Made by a program: the position numbers and the translations under genes
Notes under the pieces: generated by a model
Seen by the model: the letters and a program-made list of their open reading frames with translations, nothing else
Told to the model about the DNA's origin: nothing
Database searches by the model: none
Source of the DNA: Fodinibius sp034521915
GTDB taxonomy: Bacteria; Bacteroidota; Rhodothermia; Balneolales; Balneolaceae
Reading direction: 5' to 3'
Length of the DNA: 64,000 nucleotides
Assembly: GCF_034521915.1 (NCBI RefSeq)
Contig: NZ_JAXHLU010000004.1
Coordinates: 496,001-560,000, forward strand
Shown here: piece after piece, positions 43,065 through 53,215 of the stretch
Layout: each line of letters begins with the position of its first letter
How positions within the stretch are numbered: the stretch's first letter is position 1

Positions 43065-44126
43065 TTAACGTTGCAGTGTGGATAGTCGTTTAAATCCCTT
43101 GCTTTCAAGAAGGGGTTGTTGGGCACTCAAAAACTCTTTTACCTGGTTGATGGGAATGGCTTGAGTGATCCCATAATTAATACGGGTTTTTTGTTGTACA
43201 AAAACCGAATCGGAATAGGGACGTGTTATTCGGCTATAGTTGTCGCTTTCTGGACGTGGTACAAGCACTTGTTCTCTGGTAGCCGTTGACGAACTTGCCA
43301 TCCCCACCCATTGGAAAGACTTAAAATTATTATTGCTGGCTAATATCAATCCTCCGCTGATACCTGGATTAAAGGAAGCATCAGTAACGAAAAAACGATC
43401 ATTCCAACTTTCTGAAGAGCTGGCTAGCCCCCGGGTAACCATGGGATAGCTTTTTGGAAAACCAAGTACATAAATCAATGAACCCAATTGTAGAAAATCA
43501 CTGTTTCCTGCTTTAACTGAAAGGGGATATAAGTCCAAGTTTCCTGTTTGGTCAAATTCAACATTTAAAAGGGCTAGATCGAAACGCTTATTTGTAGCTA
43601 AAACTTTGAATGGTTGTAATTCGGTAGAAGTATAAACGAGATTGGTTTGATTTTTTTTGATACTGATAGATTCAATATAGGTCTCATCCGGTATTTCCGG
43701 TCCTTCGTAGTAGGTGATCATTGTATCAGGAAAAAAGACCGCATGTTGGCAAGTGATCAGCAGGGAGTTGTTAATATTCTGGTCAAGGATAATAGCGGTA
43801 CCGCTTGTACTTTCTTCAGCGGATGTTCGAGATGTAGCAATATCTTTTGGCTTGTTGGTTTTAATATCGGCCAGTGTTATAGCTTTTCCGCTAAAACTAT
43901 AATTGTCATAAAATCCGGTAGATACAATTCGTACAACTGATTGCTGAGCATCTTTTAATTGAGAACTGATATCCCGGTGCGGAAATGCAGAAGTATAATA
44001 TTCAGAATACTCTGTTTCTGGCTGTTGATCAGAAGATTCTGTGGACAATGATTGCTGAGAGCTACTACAGAAAGTAAGCGTTAAAGCAATTATTAATAAC
44101 GATGATATTGCTAACCAGTTTTTCAT
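43065..44126 (-). CDS. Trypsin-like serine protease lipoprotein
   Basis: A 353-residue exported protease with a lipoprotein signal (TLTFC, Cys20) and a serine/threonine/glutamine-rich linker. The chymotrypsin-fold triad is visible: His128 (TCQHAVFF), Asp183 (RFDLALLNV) and Ser257 (NPGISGGLIL, in place of GNSGG). It lacks PDZ domains, so it is not a canonical DegP. Substrate and regulation are unknown; no operon partner. ATG start, upstream gap nearly featureless. Confidence 0.82.
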   Translation of the reverse strand: MKNWLAISSLLIIALTLTFCSSSQQSLSTESSDQQPETEYSEYYTSAFPHRDISSQLKDAQQSVVRIVSTGFYDNYSFSGKAITLADIKTNKPKDIATSRTSAEESTSGTAIILDQNINNSLLITCQHAVFFPDTMITYYEGPEIPDETYIESISIKKNQTNLVYTSTELQPFKVLATNKRFDLALLNVEFDQTGNLDLYPLSVKAGNSDFLQLGSLIYVLGFPKSYPMVTRGLASSSESWNDRFFVTDASFNPGISGGLILASNNNFKSFQWVGMASSSTATREQVLVPRPESDNYSRITRPYSDSVFVQQKTRINYGITQAIPINQVKEFLSAQQPLLESKGFKRLSTLQR

Positions 44127-44279
44127 GGTATAGTTATTTAGTTAATCATAAGTAGGTACTACAATAACACGATACAATGAGTTTTACTGAATTGCACTAT
44201 TTAAGTTTACAAAATCCTCTACCTATTTATAAAACGGATTGGCGAAATGGGTAGTATATGTTTCAGTATTTTATTTTAC

Positions 44280-46130
44280 CTACTCGAGTTCAGAAGCCTC
44301 AATAGATGGGTTCTCCTGCTTTATTTGTTGTCGGGTTTTTTCATCCAAATAGATATAAAATGCTTTATCGCCAGCAGTGGGTGAGGGCGGATTATTAACC
44401 GTATAGGGATGAATTTGGTTATTTGAGTCGATTAAGAACAGGGGGATATATTGCTCTCCAATTTGCTCTTTAAATTCACCAGCAGGATTTTCCTCATCAA
44501 ATGTTTTCGATTGGATTTCCGGATGTTCTGTAAAAAAGCGTGATAAATTATCATAATTTAATCGTTCATGAAATAGAATGCGTCCACTCAAATGGCTGGT
44601 TATATCCTTATTTTCTATCTCGCCCTGTGTATTGGGGGCAAGCTGAAAAACGTGAGATCGACCAAGAATATCTTCAAACCGAAGAGCTGCCAATGAATTT
44701 GTTTCATCATTGGGCGTTAGTGATAGCATTCGTCCTACGCCGTCAAGATCTAATTCTTCCATGGCAAATTCTGATAGGATATTACCGTGGTAGGTTTCAA
44801 GTCCCATAGACTTCGCCTGGCTTATATATTTCCAGTTCGTATCTGCAACTAACACTTTAAATCCTTCATCTTTAATTGCTTTGGCAATTTTTAAGGCCCA
44901 GTTGTGAGCCCCAAGAATTAGAAGCCCATTGGGTACCGGCTTGGCAACACCTAATTTACGGGCTACCCATGCTGCCGGCAGACCGTAAATAGTGACCGTG
45001 CCGATAATCACGAGGAAAACAATAGGTACGAGTTGATCGGCATGTTCAAAACCATTTTGTGTTAAACTTATTGCGAAAATAGAAGAGATTGATGCTGCTA
45101 CAACACCACGCGGTGCCATCCAGCATAGAAAAAGTTTTTCGCGCCAGTTGATATCAGAAAAATATGTAGAAATGTATACTCCAAGGGGACGAGCAACAAG
45201 AATGAGGATAGCAAGAAAGACTGCCAGGTCCCAGCTCAAATTTTGGATTAAGCTACTCAACTCTACCCGGGCTGCCAAAAGTATAAATAGAGCAGAAAGC
45301 AAGAGTACTCGCAAGTTTTCCTTGAATTCTATGATGTGACGAATGTGAGCCGTTTTTTGATTTGCTAATGCGATACCCATTAAGGTGGTAGCCCAGAGAC
45401 CCGATTCATGTTGGATCATATTGGAAATGGTGAATACTGTGACAACTACCATAAGGTTGACTGGATTTTGTAGATAATCGGGTAACAGGTGACGCTTTAG
45501 GAGAAAATAGATCAATGCGGCACCGCCCAAACCTACCAGCGTACCCAGAAAGATTGTTTTCATGATGCTTATTACAGCAACACTGGTAGCCGCTGAAAAG
45601 CTGGTGCTTAAAATAACTTCAAAGACGAGAACAGCAAGCATTGCTCCAATGGGATCGATTACAATCCCTTCCCATTTTAGGATGGAACCTACCTGTCCTG
45701 AGGGGCGAACTTGACGAAGCAAGGGAATGATAACTGTTGGTCCGGTAACTACGAGGATCGCCCCTATTAGTATGGCAAGTTCCCAATCAAATACAAAAAG
45801 GTAGTAGGCCGAAACGGCTGTAATACCCCAGGTTAAGATTACACCTATACTTACAAGGTTGCCAACGGTGCTGCCAATATCTTTAAGTTCAGAAAAACGA
45901 AGGCTTAAACCTCCTTCGAAAAGAATAATAGCAACAGATACCGAAATGAATGGAGGAAGCAGATCACCCATTAATTGATCGGGATCAAGGAGTCCAAAAA
46001 CCGGACCTGCAAGGACTCCGCTAATAAGCAAAAGGAGAATAGCGGGTAATTTAAAGCGCCAGGCAGCCCATTGTGCGCCTATTCCAAAAACTAAAATGCT
46101 TGTTATTCCTATTAAGAGAGATTCGCCCAT
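44280..46130 (-). CDS. CPA1/NhaP-type cation:proton antiporter with TrkA-N-like tail
   Basis: A 616-residue membrane protein. The first ~400 residues hold about 12-13 hydrophobic segments of a sodium/proton exchanger fold, including GPTVIIPLLRQVRP and EGIVIDPIGAMLAVLVFE, the conserved Asp-bearing helix. The C-terminal part (about 405-520, NGLLILGAHNWALKIAKAIK, VLVADTNWKYISQAKSMG) resembles a TrkA-N/RCK domain, but the usual GxGxxG glycines are degenerate (LGAHNWA), so nucleotide binding is uncertain. Function is probably Na+ or K+ export in exchange for protons. ATG start; divergent from the small membrane protein at 46385. Confidence 0.9.
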   Translation of the reverse strand: MGESLLIGITSILVFGIGAQWAAWRFKLPAILLLLISGVLAGPVFGLLDPDQLMGDLLPPFISVSVAIILFEGGLSLRFSELKDIGSTVGNLVSIGVILTWGITAVSAYYLFVFDWELAILIGAILVVTGPTVIIPLLRQVRPSGQVGSILKWEGIVIDPIGAMLAVLVFEVILSTSFSAATSVAVISIMKTIFLGTLVGLGGAALIYFLLKRHLLPDYLQNPVNLMVVVTVFTISNMIQHESGLWATTLMGIALANQKTAHIRHIIEFKENLRVLLLSALFILLAARVELSSLIQNLSWDLAVFLAILILVARPLGVYISTYFSDINWREKLFLCWMAPRGVVAASISSIFAISLTQNGFEHADQLVPIVFLVIIGTVTIYGLPAAWVARKLGVAKPVPNGLLILGAHNWALKIAKAIKDEGFKVLVADTNWKYISQAKSMGLETYHGNILSEFAMEELDLDGVGRMLSLTPNDETNSLAALRFEDILGRSHVFQLAPNTQGEIENKDITSHLSGRILFHERLNYDNLSRFFTEHPEIQSKTFDEENPAGEFKEQIGEQYIPLFLIDSNNQIHPYTVNNPPSPTAGDKAFYIYLDEKTRQQIKQENPSIEASELE

Positions 46131-46384
46131 GAATTGTGAGGAATAAGGTTTAATTGTTCCAAAAGGTGAAAATCTATAAATGAGGTGTTAGAAACAACAT
46201 TATTTCGGATTTCTTGTTAAGGGGTATTTGAAGACTAGTTGTTTGTTTAAAATAAGTTGAGAAGGAGCTTTTAAATATCGCTATGGAATTAAAAACATTT
46301 AAAAACTGCTCTAATAATTTTAGGAATAACACAATCCTTGTATTTTAGTGGTTACAATCGATTTAACATATCAAGCAAGGACTG

Positions 46385-46636
46385 ATGAACAGCCAAATAA
46401 AAAATAAACTCATTACAGAATTTTCCTGGCTGTTGGGAATTATTATTGTATCAGCTGTATTAGAATATGCTGTTATCGTATTTTTTAACCTGCATCCGAT
46501 ATTAAGTGTTAAGATACAGGGATTTATCGGACTAATTGTAATCGCTTATATTATTCGTATGGTTGCAAGAATGGGTAAACAGGGAGTTATTGTTTTTGAG
46601 GATGATGAACAGGAAGAATCCGGTGAACGGGAATAA
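46385..46636 (+). CDS. Small two-helix membrane protein, unknown
   Basis: An 83-residue ORF with two hydrophobic stretches (WLLGIIIVSAVLEYAVIVFF and GFIGLIVIAYIIRMVARMG) and an acidic tail (EDDEQEESGERE). No family recognised. It sits between an antiporter and an APC permease that are otherwise divergent, 75 bases before the latter, so it may be a co-transcribed partner. ATG start with GGACTG just ahead. Confidence 0.6.
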   Translation: MNSQIKNKLITEFSWLLGIIIVSAVLEYAVIVFFNLHPILSVKIQGFIGLIVIAYIIRMVARMGKQGVIVFEDDEQEESGERE

Positions 46637-46710
46637 TACTATTCAATAATTATTTTTAAACAGGCTGTTTTCTCAATTCTGAACAGTTTTAAAACCATAA
46701 TTATTTAACT

Positions 46711-48834
46711 TTGGCAGAACTGAAAGATTCTAAAAAACTGAACAAGACACTCGGAGCATTTGATGTGTTCGCAATTGCAACGGGAGCTATGTTTAGTTCC
46801 GGCTTGTTTTTATTACCGGGCTTGGCTGCAAGCGTTACGGGTCCATCGGTATTTCTGGCATACCTGGTTTCGGGCATATTAGTACTACCAACGATGTTGA
46901 GCAAAGCAGAACTTGGTACGGCTTTTCCGCGGGCTGGCGGCACTTACTATATTATAGATCGTACTTTGGGCCCATTGATGGGAAGTATCGGTGGATTTGG
47001 CTCGTGGTTATCGCTTGTTTTCAAGAGTGCTTTTGCACTCATCGGAATGGGAGCCTATATCTCGATCTTTTTTGATGTACCCATAACACCGATTGCAATT
47101 ATTCTTACCATTGCTTTTGGAGCATTGAATGTTTTTGGCGCAAAAGAAACTAGTAGGTTGCAGAATATCCTTGTTATCATACTGCTATCGGTTATGGCTT
47201 TTTACCTAGTGCAAGGGTTTTCGCACCTTTTTTCTTTGGAGATACTGGATATTCACCGGGAGAAGTTCACTCCATTTTTTAAGGATGGGATGCAGGGATT
47301 CTTTGCTACAGTAGGGATGGTGTTTGTTTCATATGCGGGACTTACCAAGGTAGTCAGTGTGGCTGAAGAGATCCAAGATCCTGATAAAAATATACCGCGC
47401 GGAATGTTTCTATCAATATTAACCGCCATCGTAGTATACGTTGCCGGAGTTATTTTGATGACTTCTGTCTTGGAGCCCGAAGCATTTTATAAAGATTTAA
47501 CTCCTGTTGCCACCGCCGGTAATGTATTTTTGACTTGGCTGCCGGGTGATACCGGACTCATTTTAGTGGTTATTGCTGCCATTGCTGCGTTTGCCTCCAC
47601 CGGTAATGCCGGGATTATGTCGGCCTCTCGATTTCCATTAGCTATGGCCCGCGATAAGCTGGTTCACTCTAAGTTCTCGAAGCTGGGTAAATTTGATACG
47701 CCGGTCTATTCCATTGTTGCAACAACCGGGATGATGATATTTCTACTGCTGGTTTTTAATGTAAAAGAAGTGGCCAAGCTGGCCAGTACTTTTAAATTAT
47801 TGCTATTCGGGCTTCTTAATTTGGCGGTTATTGTGATGCGCGAAAGCCAAATTGAAGAGTATGATCCCGGTTATATATCACCATTTTATCCGTGGGTACA
47901 AATGATCGGGATGTTAACTTCGGGACTACTTATTTTTGAGATGGGACTTCTGTCCATCCTGTTTACCGTAGCTATCATTATATTGTCGGTAGCCTGGTAT
48001 TATTACTATGCTTACGGTGAGATTGATCGCCAGGGAGCTATATTTCATGTACATGAGCGGTTGGGACAATATAAAGATCGCGGCCTTGAACATGAGATGC
48101 GCCATATTTTAAAGGAGAAAGGTTTGCGCGATGAAGATCCATATGAGCTGGTGGTCAGTAAAGCTACAATCCTGGATGTGACCGATGATGGGATATCCTA
48201 CGAAGATATTTTAGATAAAGCCTGCACCACACTGGCAACAAAAGTAAGCATGGATAAGGAAGAGCTGATCAAGGCATTCCACAAAGAAGATGATTTTGGA
48301 GCCCTTTCGATTGGGAAGGGGGCGGCGCTTAATCATACAAGAATACCTGTTGAGTCAGAGCCGAAGTTGTTTATCGTGCGAATAAAAGATGGACTGCTTA
48401 CACGAGATACCTGTTTTGAGGATGAGAGCAAAGATCAGAAGAAGCATACCTTTTATGCTCTGTTCTTCTTGGTCAGCTCTGAAAAGGATGCTACCCAGCA
48501 CCTGCGATTTTTGGCCCATATGGCTGAAATGATTGATCAGGAGCATTTCTTTGAACGCTGGATTTCGGCAAAAGATGAAGCAGAGCTTCGCGAAATATTA
48601 CTACGGAACGAACGGTTTATTAATATTTATGTTCGCTCGGATGATAAAACAGCCAAGTTGATTGGAAAGAAAATATATGAGATTGACCTACCCGGAGAAA
48701 GCCTTGTGGCGATATTGGAAAGAGGGGATAGTGTTAATATTCCTCATGGCAATACCGAAATCCGAGAGGGAGATAAATTATCAATTATTGGCCAGGTAGA
48801 GGATATTGAGGAGATTAAAAAACTAAGAGGTTAA
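46711..48834 (+). CDS. APC-family permease fused to EIIA-like and RCK_C-like domains, paralog 1
   Basis: A 707-residue three-part protein. Residues 1-440 are an APC-superfamily transporter (about 12 helices; FAIATGAMFSSGLFLLPG and FVSYAGLTKVVSVAEEIQDP are hallmark stretches). Residues about 497-625 align in pattern with PTS EIIA type-2 domains: EELIKAFHKEDDFGALSIGK ahead of ALNHTRI, where His542 would be the phosphorylated histidine, and DATQHLRFLAHMAEM with the second histidine His597. Residues about 640-705 (GKKIYEIDLPGESLVAILE, HGNTEIREGDKLSIIGQ) look like the TrkA-C/RCK_C regulatory domain. TTG start at 46711. Substrate unknown; paralog 2 follows. Confidence 0.85.
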   Translation: MAELKDSKKLNKTLGAFDVFAIATGAMFSSGLFLLPGLAASVTGPSVFLAYLVSGILVLPTMLSKAELGTAFPRAGGTYYIIDRTLGPLMGSIGGFGSWLSLVFKSAFALIGMGAYISIFFDVPITPIAIILTIAFGALNVFGAKETSRLQNILVIILLSVMAFYLVQGFSHLFSLEILDIHREKFTPFFKDGMQGFFATVGMVFVSYAGLTKVVSVAEEIQDPDKNIPRGMFLSILTAIVVYVAGVILMTSVLEPEAFYKDLTPVATAGNVFLTWLPGDTGLILVVIAAIAAFASTGNAGIMSASRFPLAMARDKLVHSKFSKLGKFDTPVYSIVATTGMMIFLLLVFNVKEVAKLASTFKLLLFGLLNLAVIVMRESQIEEYDPGYISPFYPWVQMIGMLTSGLLIFEMGLLSILFTVAIIILSVAWYYYYAYGEIDRQGAIFHVHERLGQYKDRGLEHEMRHILKEKGLRDEDPYELVVSKATILDVTDDGISYEDILDKACTTLATKVSMDKEELIKAFHKEDDFGALSIGKGAALNHTRIPVESEPKLFIVRIKDGLLTRDTCFEDESKDQKKHTFYALFFLVSSEKDATQHLRFLAHMAEMIDQEHFFERWISAKDEAELREILLRNERFINIYVRSDDKTAKLIGKKIYEIDLPGESLVAILERGDSVNIPHGNTEIREGDKLSIIGQVEDIEEIKKLRG

Positions 48835-48997
48835 ATAGCTGAAGTGTTATTTTGGAGCGATAACTGTAGAAGATATTTTATGACCTTTCTGAATCTTCAA
48901 TCAACAAGATCGAATAGATAAGAAGTTTTTTAAGAAAATGACTTATTTTCTTAAACTCTGAATTAAAAATTTAATAATCGCTTTAATCTAAAAGAGC

Positions 48998-51124
48998 ATG
49001 CAGCACGAAAAACTGGAAAAGCAACTGGGATTGTGGGATGTATATGCAATTGCTACGGGAGCAATGTTTAGTTCCGGTTTTTTCCTATTGCCGGGTATTG
49101 CTGCAGCTATAACAGGCCCGTCGGTATTCATTGCTTATTTTGTTTCGGGTCTTCTGGTGTTACCTACAATGTTTAGCGTAGCAGAGCTGGCGACAGCTAT
49201 GCCCAAAGCAGGAGGGACCTATTATATTATTGATCGCAGCCTTGGTCCGGTGATGGGTACGGTTGGCGGCTATGGTTCTTGGCTGGCCTTGGTGTTAAAA
49301 AGTGCCTTTGCGTTGATTGGGATGGGGGCCTATATCTCCATTTTTATTGATCTGCCGATTTTGCCGGTAGCTATAGTGCTGACTCTGGTTTTCGGACTCT
49401 TAAACATTGTAGGAGCTAAAGAGACTACCGCTCTGCAGAAGGTATTGGTAGCCGCGCTGATAAGTATTATGATCTTTTATATCGCCCAAGGGTTGTTTTC
49501 GGTATTTTCTGCTGATTTCTTTGAAGTTACCCGGAATCAGTTTACGCCACTTTTTATTGGTGGGGCTACCGGATTTTGGGCTACGGTAGGGATGGTGTTT
49601 GTCTCTTATGCGGGGCTCACAAAAGTTGCCAGTGTGGCCGAAGAGGTTCGAAATCCCGATAAAAATATTCCCTGGGGCATGTTCTTCTCAATCATGTCGG
49701 CGATATTTGTATATGTAGCCGGTGTCTTTATCATGGTTTCAGTGTTAGATCCCGGTGAATTTCGCGAAGATCTAACACCTGTTGCTACTGCCGGAGAAGC
49801 TTTTATGAGCTGGTTACCAGGAGAGTTGGGAGTGATACTGGTTGTTATTGCAGCAGTGGCTGCTTTTGCCTCTACAGGTAACGCCGGTATTATGTCAGCC
49901 TCCCGTTATCCTTTGGCAATGGCCCGTGACAAGTTGATGGATGAACGGTTTTCACGCATAGGAACGAAGGGTACTCCGGTAATTGCCATCATTGCCACTG
50001 TTCTGTTAATGATTTTCTTTCTCATAGCTTTTGATGTCGCTCAGGTAGCAAAGTTGGCCAGTGCATTTCAGTTGCTGTTATTTGGTTTGCTAAACCTCGC
50101 AGTAATTGTGATGCGCGAAAGTAAAATTGAGGAGTATGATCCCGGTTTCAACTCACCGTTTTATCCCTGGATACAGATTATCGGTATGATTCTCTCGGCT
50201 GTTCTTATTCTGGAGATGGGACTCCTCTCTATTCTCTTTACCGTAGTTGTGAGTATCTTTAGTATAGGATGGTTTTATTACTATGCGTATGGTAAGATCG
50301 ATCGCGAAGGAGCTATTTTTCATGTAACAGCTCGTCTTGCGAAGCGAAAAGACTATGGATTGGAGCGAGAAATGCGGGATATACTTCGAGAGAAAGGACT
50401 TCGTGAAGAAGATCCATATGAACAGGTAGTGGCCAGTGCTGCGGTTATTGACGAGCCAAATAAAGAGCTGAGCTATAAAACGATTATAAAACAGGCTTCA
50501 GATATTTTAGCTGATCGATTGGATATGGATCAGGATTTTCTTGTTAATAGTTTTTGCAAGGCTCAAGATATGGGGACAATACCGCTTGGCAATAGTACAG
50601 TTATCAATCATATTAGGATTGATGAAGACTGTGATCCGCAGATGGTACTGGTTCGTATTCCAGAAAGCATTGCTGTTTCTACTGAGGGCTTTGATGTGCT
50701 TGATGAGGACGCAACCGGAGAAGTTGAAAACTTGTGTGCAATGATCTTTTTGGTTAGTTCATCTGAGAACTCCAGTCAACACTTGCGATTAATTGCACAT
50801 TTGGCTGAGATGATTGACAGCAGACACTTTATTGAACGATGGAAAAGTGCGGAAAACGAATCAGAGTTACGAGAAATTCTGCTTAGGGATGAACGCTTTA
50901 TCAATATAAAGATCAGTAGAAATAATAAAACGCAAAAGCTAATTGGTAGAAAGATCATGGATATTGATCTGCCCGGAGAGAGTCTCATTACCATTCTCAA
51001 ACGGAATGGCAATATCAAGATTCCTCATGGACAGACAGTGTTAGAAGAGGAAGATGAAATATCTATTATTGGAGAGGTAGAAGATATTGATGCCGTTAAA
51101 GAGTGGAAAAAATCTGTCGACTAA
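48998..51124 (+). CDS. APC-family permease fused to EIIA-like and RCK_C-like domains, paralog 2
   Basis: A 708-residue paralog of the preceding gene with the same three parts. Transporter: AIATGAMFSSGFFLLPG, FVSYAGLTKVASVAEEVRNP. EIIA-like part: VINHIRI with His538 and SSQHLRLIAHLAEMI with His595 retained. RCK_C-like part: GRKIMDIDLPGESLITILK, HGQTVLEEEDEISIIGE. It lacks the leader MAELKDSKK region of paralog 1. The pair is separated by 163 bases. Both active-site-type histidines are conserved despite substantial divergence elsewhere, which argues for function. ATG start, with GAGCATG just before. Confidence 0.85.
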   Translation: MQHEKLEKQLGLWDVYAIATGAMFSSGFFLLPGIAAAITGPSVFIAYFVSGLLVLPTMFSVAELATAMPKAGGTYYIIDRSLGPVMGTVGGYGSWLALVLKSAFALIGMGAYISIFIDLPILPVAIVLTLVFGLLNIVGAKETTALQKVLVAALISIMIFYIAQGLFSVFSADFFEVTRNQFTPLFIGGATGFWATVGMVFVSYAGLTKVASVAEEVRNPDKNIPWGMFFSIMSAIFVYVAGVFIMVSVLDPGEFREDLTPVATAGEAFMSWLPGELGVILVVIAAVAAFASTGNAGIMSASRYPLAMARDKLMDERFSRIGTKGTPVIAIIATVLLMIFFLIAFDVAQVAKLASAFQLLLFGLLNLAVIVMRESKIEEYDPGFNSPFYPWIQIIGMILSAVLILEMGLLSILFTVVVSIFSIGWFYYYAYGKIDREGAIFHVTARLAKRKDYGLEREMRDILREKGLREEDPYEQVVASAAVIDEPNKELSYKTIIKQASDILADRLDMDQDFLVNSFCKAQDMGTIPLGNSTVINHIRIDEDCDPQMVLVRIPESIAVSTEGFDVLDEDATGEVENLCAMIFLVSSSENSSQHLRLIAHLAEMIDSRHFIERWKSAENESELREILLRDERFINIKISRNNKTQKLIGRKIMDIDLPGESLITILKRNGNIKIPHGQTVLEEEDEISIIGEVEDIDAVKEWKKSVD

Positions 51125-51271
51125 ATATAATTATTGTATAAAGTGGTATTGGCCACACTTTTTAGTGTTGAATGATGTCGCTTTATAGATCGTCCTAGGC
51201 CTATTGTGAAAGTAGGGAGATGAGGGACTTCACCTAACGACAGTTCAATATTAGCAGTGGGTGACTACTGC

Positions 51272-52999
51272 TTAGAATAAAACTACCAGACTGGCCACCA
51301 GAAATCCGAAAAGTATAAAGGCCAGTGCTGCACCTATAGATGTAGAGAAGTCATCCGACTTTACAGATTTACCATTTGCCCAAGAGCTAAAGGGAATTCT
51401 CTGTAAGGGATTTCGGGCAACTTCCGATAATTTTTGAGCCAATTGCAGTGAGCTTTGCTCAACAAAGCCATAGAAACGATCGGGGAGTTTCACAAAAGCA
51501 TAACGAACGGTATCGGCCGGACGTCGGTAAAACCAGTCGGTATCGAGGGAAATATGTGAAGTCGCTTGGAGTTTTTTGCGAAGCAACCAAAATCCGACGA
51601 ATGCCAGTACAAGAATTTGAGTCATTTCGACGAAGTTATAAATAGAATAAGGTTGAAAATCAGTAGCGTATGGAAGTTGGCTGTACAATAGCTGTGGAAA
51701 TACTCCAAATAGGATGCAGAAAAAAGCTCCGATGCCCATCGCCACTTTCATATTTGAAGGGATAGCTGAAAGATTGAATTCACGCTCTTTCTCGCTAAAC
51801 CAAGTAAAGTAGGGTAGTTTAAGTCCGGTATGCAGGAATGTACCAATGGTAGCAATTAATAGCAGTAAAATGGGCCACTCAAGATGAGCATCCCCAAGCG
51901 CGCCTGAGATCATAGTTTTACTAATGAATCCGTTTAAAAATGGAGCCCCGGAAATTGATAATGCTCCAACTATGTACAGTCCAAGGATTAAAGGTATTTT
52001 CTTTGCAAGTCCCCCCAGCTCACTCAGCTTGCTTGTTCCGGTTGCATGTATAACTGCTCCAGCGGCCATGAACAAAAGAGATTTGTAAATAATATGATTG
52101 AATGCATGAGCTGCTGCTCCATTTAAAGCTAGCTCGGAGCCCACACCAATTGCTGTGACCATATATCCAATTTGACTGATAATACTATAAGCTAAAATTT
52201 CACGGATGTCGTTGGCAAGCAGGGCATAAATGGTTCCGTAAATGGCCATTACTACACCAGTCCAAATCAATATTTCCCAACCAGGGAATAAACGAATTAG
52301 CACGTATACTGCTGACTTGGTGGTCAACGCACACATGAAGACAGCACCGGTGATGGTTGCTTTTGGATACGCATCGGCCAGCCAAGCGTGTAATGGAGGA
52401 ATAGCGGAATTCAGTCCAACTCCTAAAAGTATTAAAATATTTGCAAGGGAATAGGTTTGTTCTAGGTTCTGTATCAGGAATGATCCTCCGCTATTTAGGT
52501 GCAGAAGAATTCCTGACATTAGAAGTCCACCTCCAAAAATATGAACCAGCACATAGCGCATACCTGCGTTGTCGGATTCTTTTGTCTGACGGGCCCAGAT
52601 TAACCAGGTAGAGGCAGCAGCCATAATTTCCCAGAAGAAAAAGAGAGTAAAGAAATCTCCGGCAAAAGTGACACCAAGAGCGCCTCCGGCATAGGCAAGG
52701 GCAGAAGTCTGCTGACCAAGATCTTTTATATGAAAAGCATAAATACCGCCAATAATTGTTATTAGAGCAAAAATAATTCCAAAAATACGGCTCAATCCAT
52801 CAACCGCTAATAACTGAAGTTCATAGCTGGCAAAGGGTAGTTGCAGCAGGCCTCCTTCGGGCAGATTCCATAGTATTCCCAGTGCTATTAGGGGAAAAAG
52901 TATAAATGCGGAACTTCGAAGGCGTTCCGGTATAAGTGGGAGCAGGAACGCTCCTAAAATAAGTATAATTGCAGGTATTGAAAGAAGCTCAACGATCAT
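51272..52999 (-). CDS. MrpD/NuoL-type proton-translocating antiporter subunit (third D-like subunit)
   Basis: A 575-residue membrane protein of the Proton_antipo_M superfamily with about 14-16 helices. It carries the NuoL/MrpD core: FFFWEIMAAASTWLIW (conserved Glu), AIPPLHAWLADAYPKA, the Lys of ALTTKSAVYVLIRLFPGWE and AYSIISQIGYM; a cytoplasmic C-terminal extension (about 455-545) is unusual. Last gene of the antiporter operon, overlapping the 71-residue ORF by 11 bases. It would be a proton or sodium channel subunit of the complex. Confidence 0.85.
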   Translation of the reverse strand: MIVELLSIPAIILILGAFLLPLIPERLRSSAFILFPLIALGILWNLPEGGLLQLPFASYELQLLAVDGLSRIFGIIFALITIIGGIYAFHIKDLGQQTSALAYAGGALGVTFAGDFFTLFFFWEIMAAASTWLIWARQTKESDNAGMRYVLVHIFGGGLLMSGILLHLNSGGSFLIQNLEQTYSLANILILLGVGLNSAIPPLHAWLADAYPKATITGAVFMCALTTKSAVYVLIRLFPGWEILIWTGVVMAIYGTIYALLANDIREILAYSIISQIGYMVTAIGVGSELALNGAAAHAFNHIIYKSLLFMAAGAVIHATGTSKLSELGGLAKKIPLILGLYIVGALSISGAPFLNGFISKTMISGALGDAHLEWPILLLLIATIGTFLHTGLKLPYFTWFSEKEREFNLSAIPSNMKVAMGIGAFFCILFGVFPQLLYSQLPYATDFQPYSIYNFVEMTQILVLAFVGFWLLRKKLQATSHISLDTDWFYRRPADTVRYAFVKLPDRFYGFVEQSSLQLAQKLSEVARNPLQRIPFSSWANGKSVKSDDFSTSIGAALAFILFGFLVASLVVLF

Positions 53000-53204
53000 A
53001 GTAATCTTCGTCGCTTAAAATGAAAAGTTTGCCTAACCACTTTGAGATATAGATGATACCTACACATCCCACAAATCCCCAGAGGGCGTAAAATGCAGGG
53101 ATGTGATTCCACCAGTGGGAGTCATAACCAGATAAAAAGGTAAACTCAAGTACTAAACTGATGATAAAAACGATGCCGAGTGATATCCAATGCCACTTCT
53201 TCAT
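52989..53204 (-). CDS. Small two-helix membrane protein in the Mrp operon
   Basis: A 71-residue ORF with two hydrophobic segments (SLGIVFIISLVLEFTFLSG and ALWGFVGCVGIIYISKW) and a charged tail (LSDEDYYDR). It overlaps the downstream D-like gene by 11 bases and follows the split subunit by 11 bases, so it is an operon member. Not a named Mrp subunit as far as I can see; it could be a small accessory subunit. Confidence 0.7.
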   Translation of the reverse strand: MKKWHWISLGIVFIISLVLEFTFLSGYDSHWWNHIPAFYALWGFVGCVGIIYISKWLGKLFILSDEDYYDR

Positions 53205-53215
53205 AGGTACATGTG

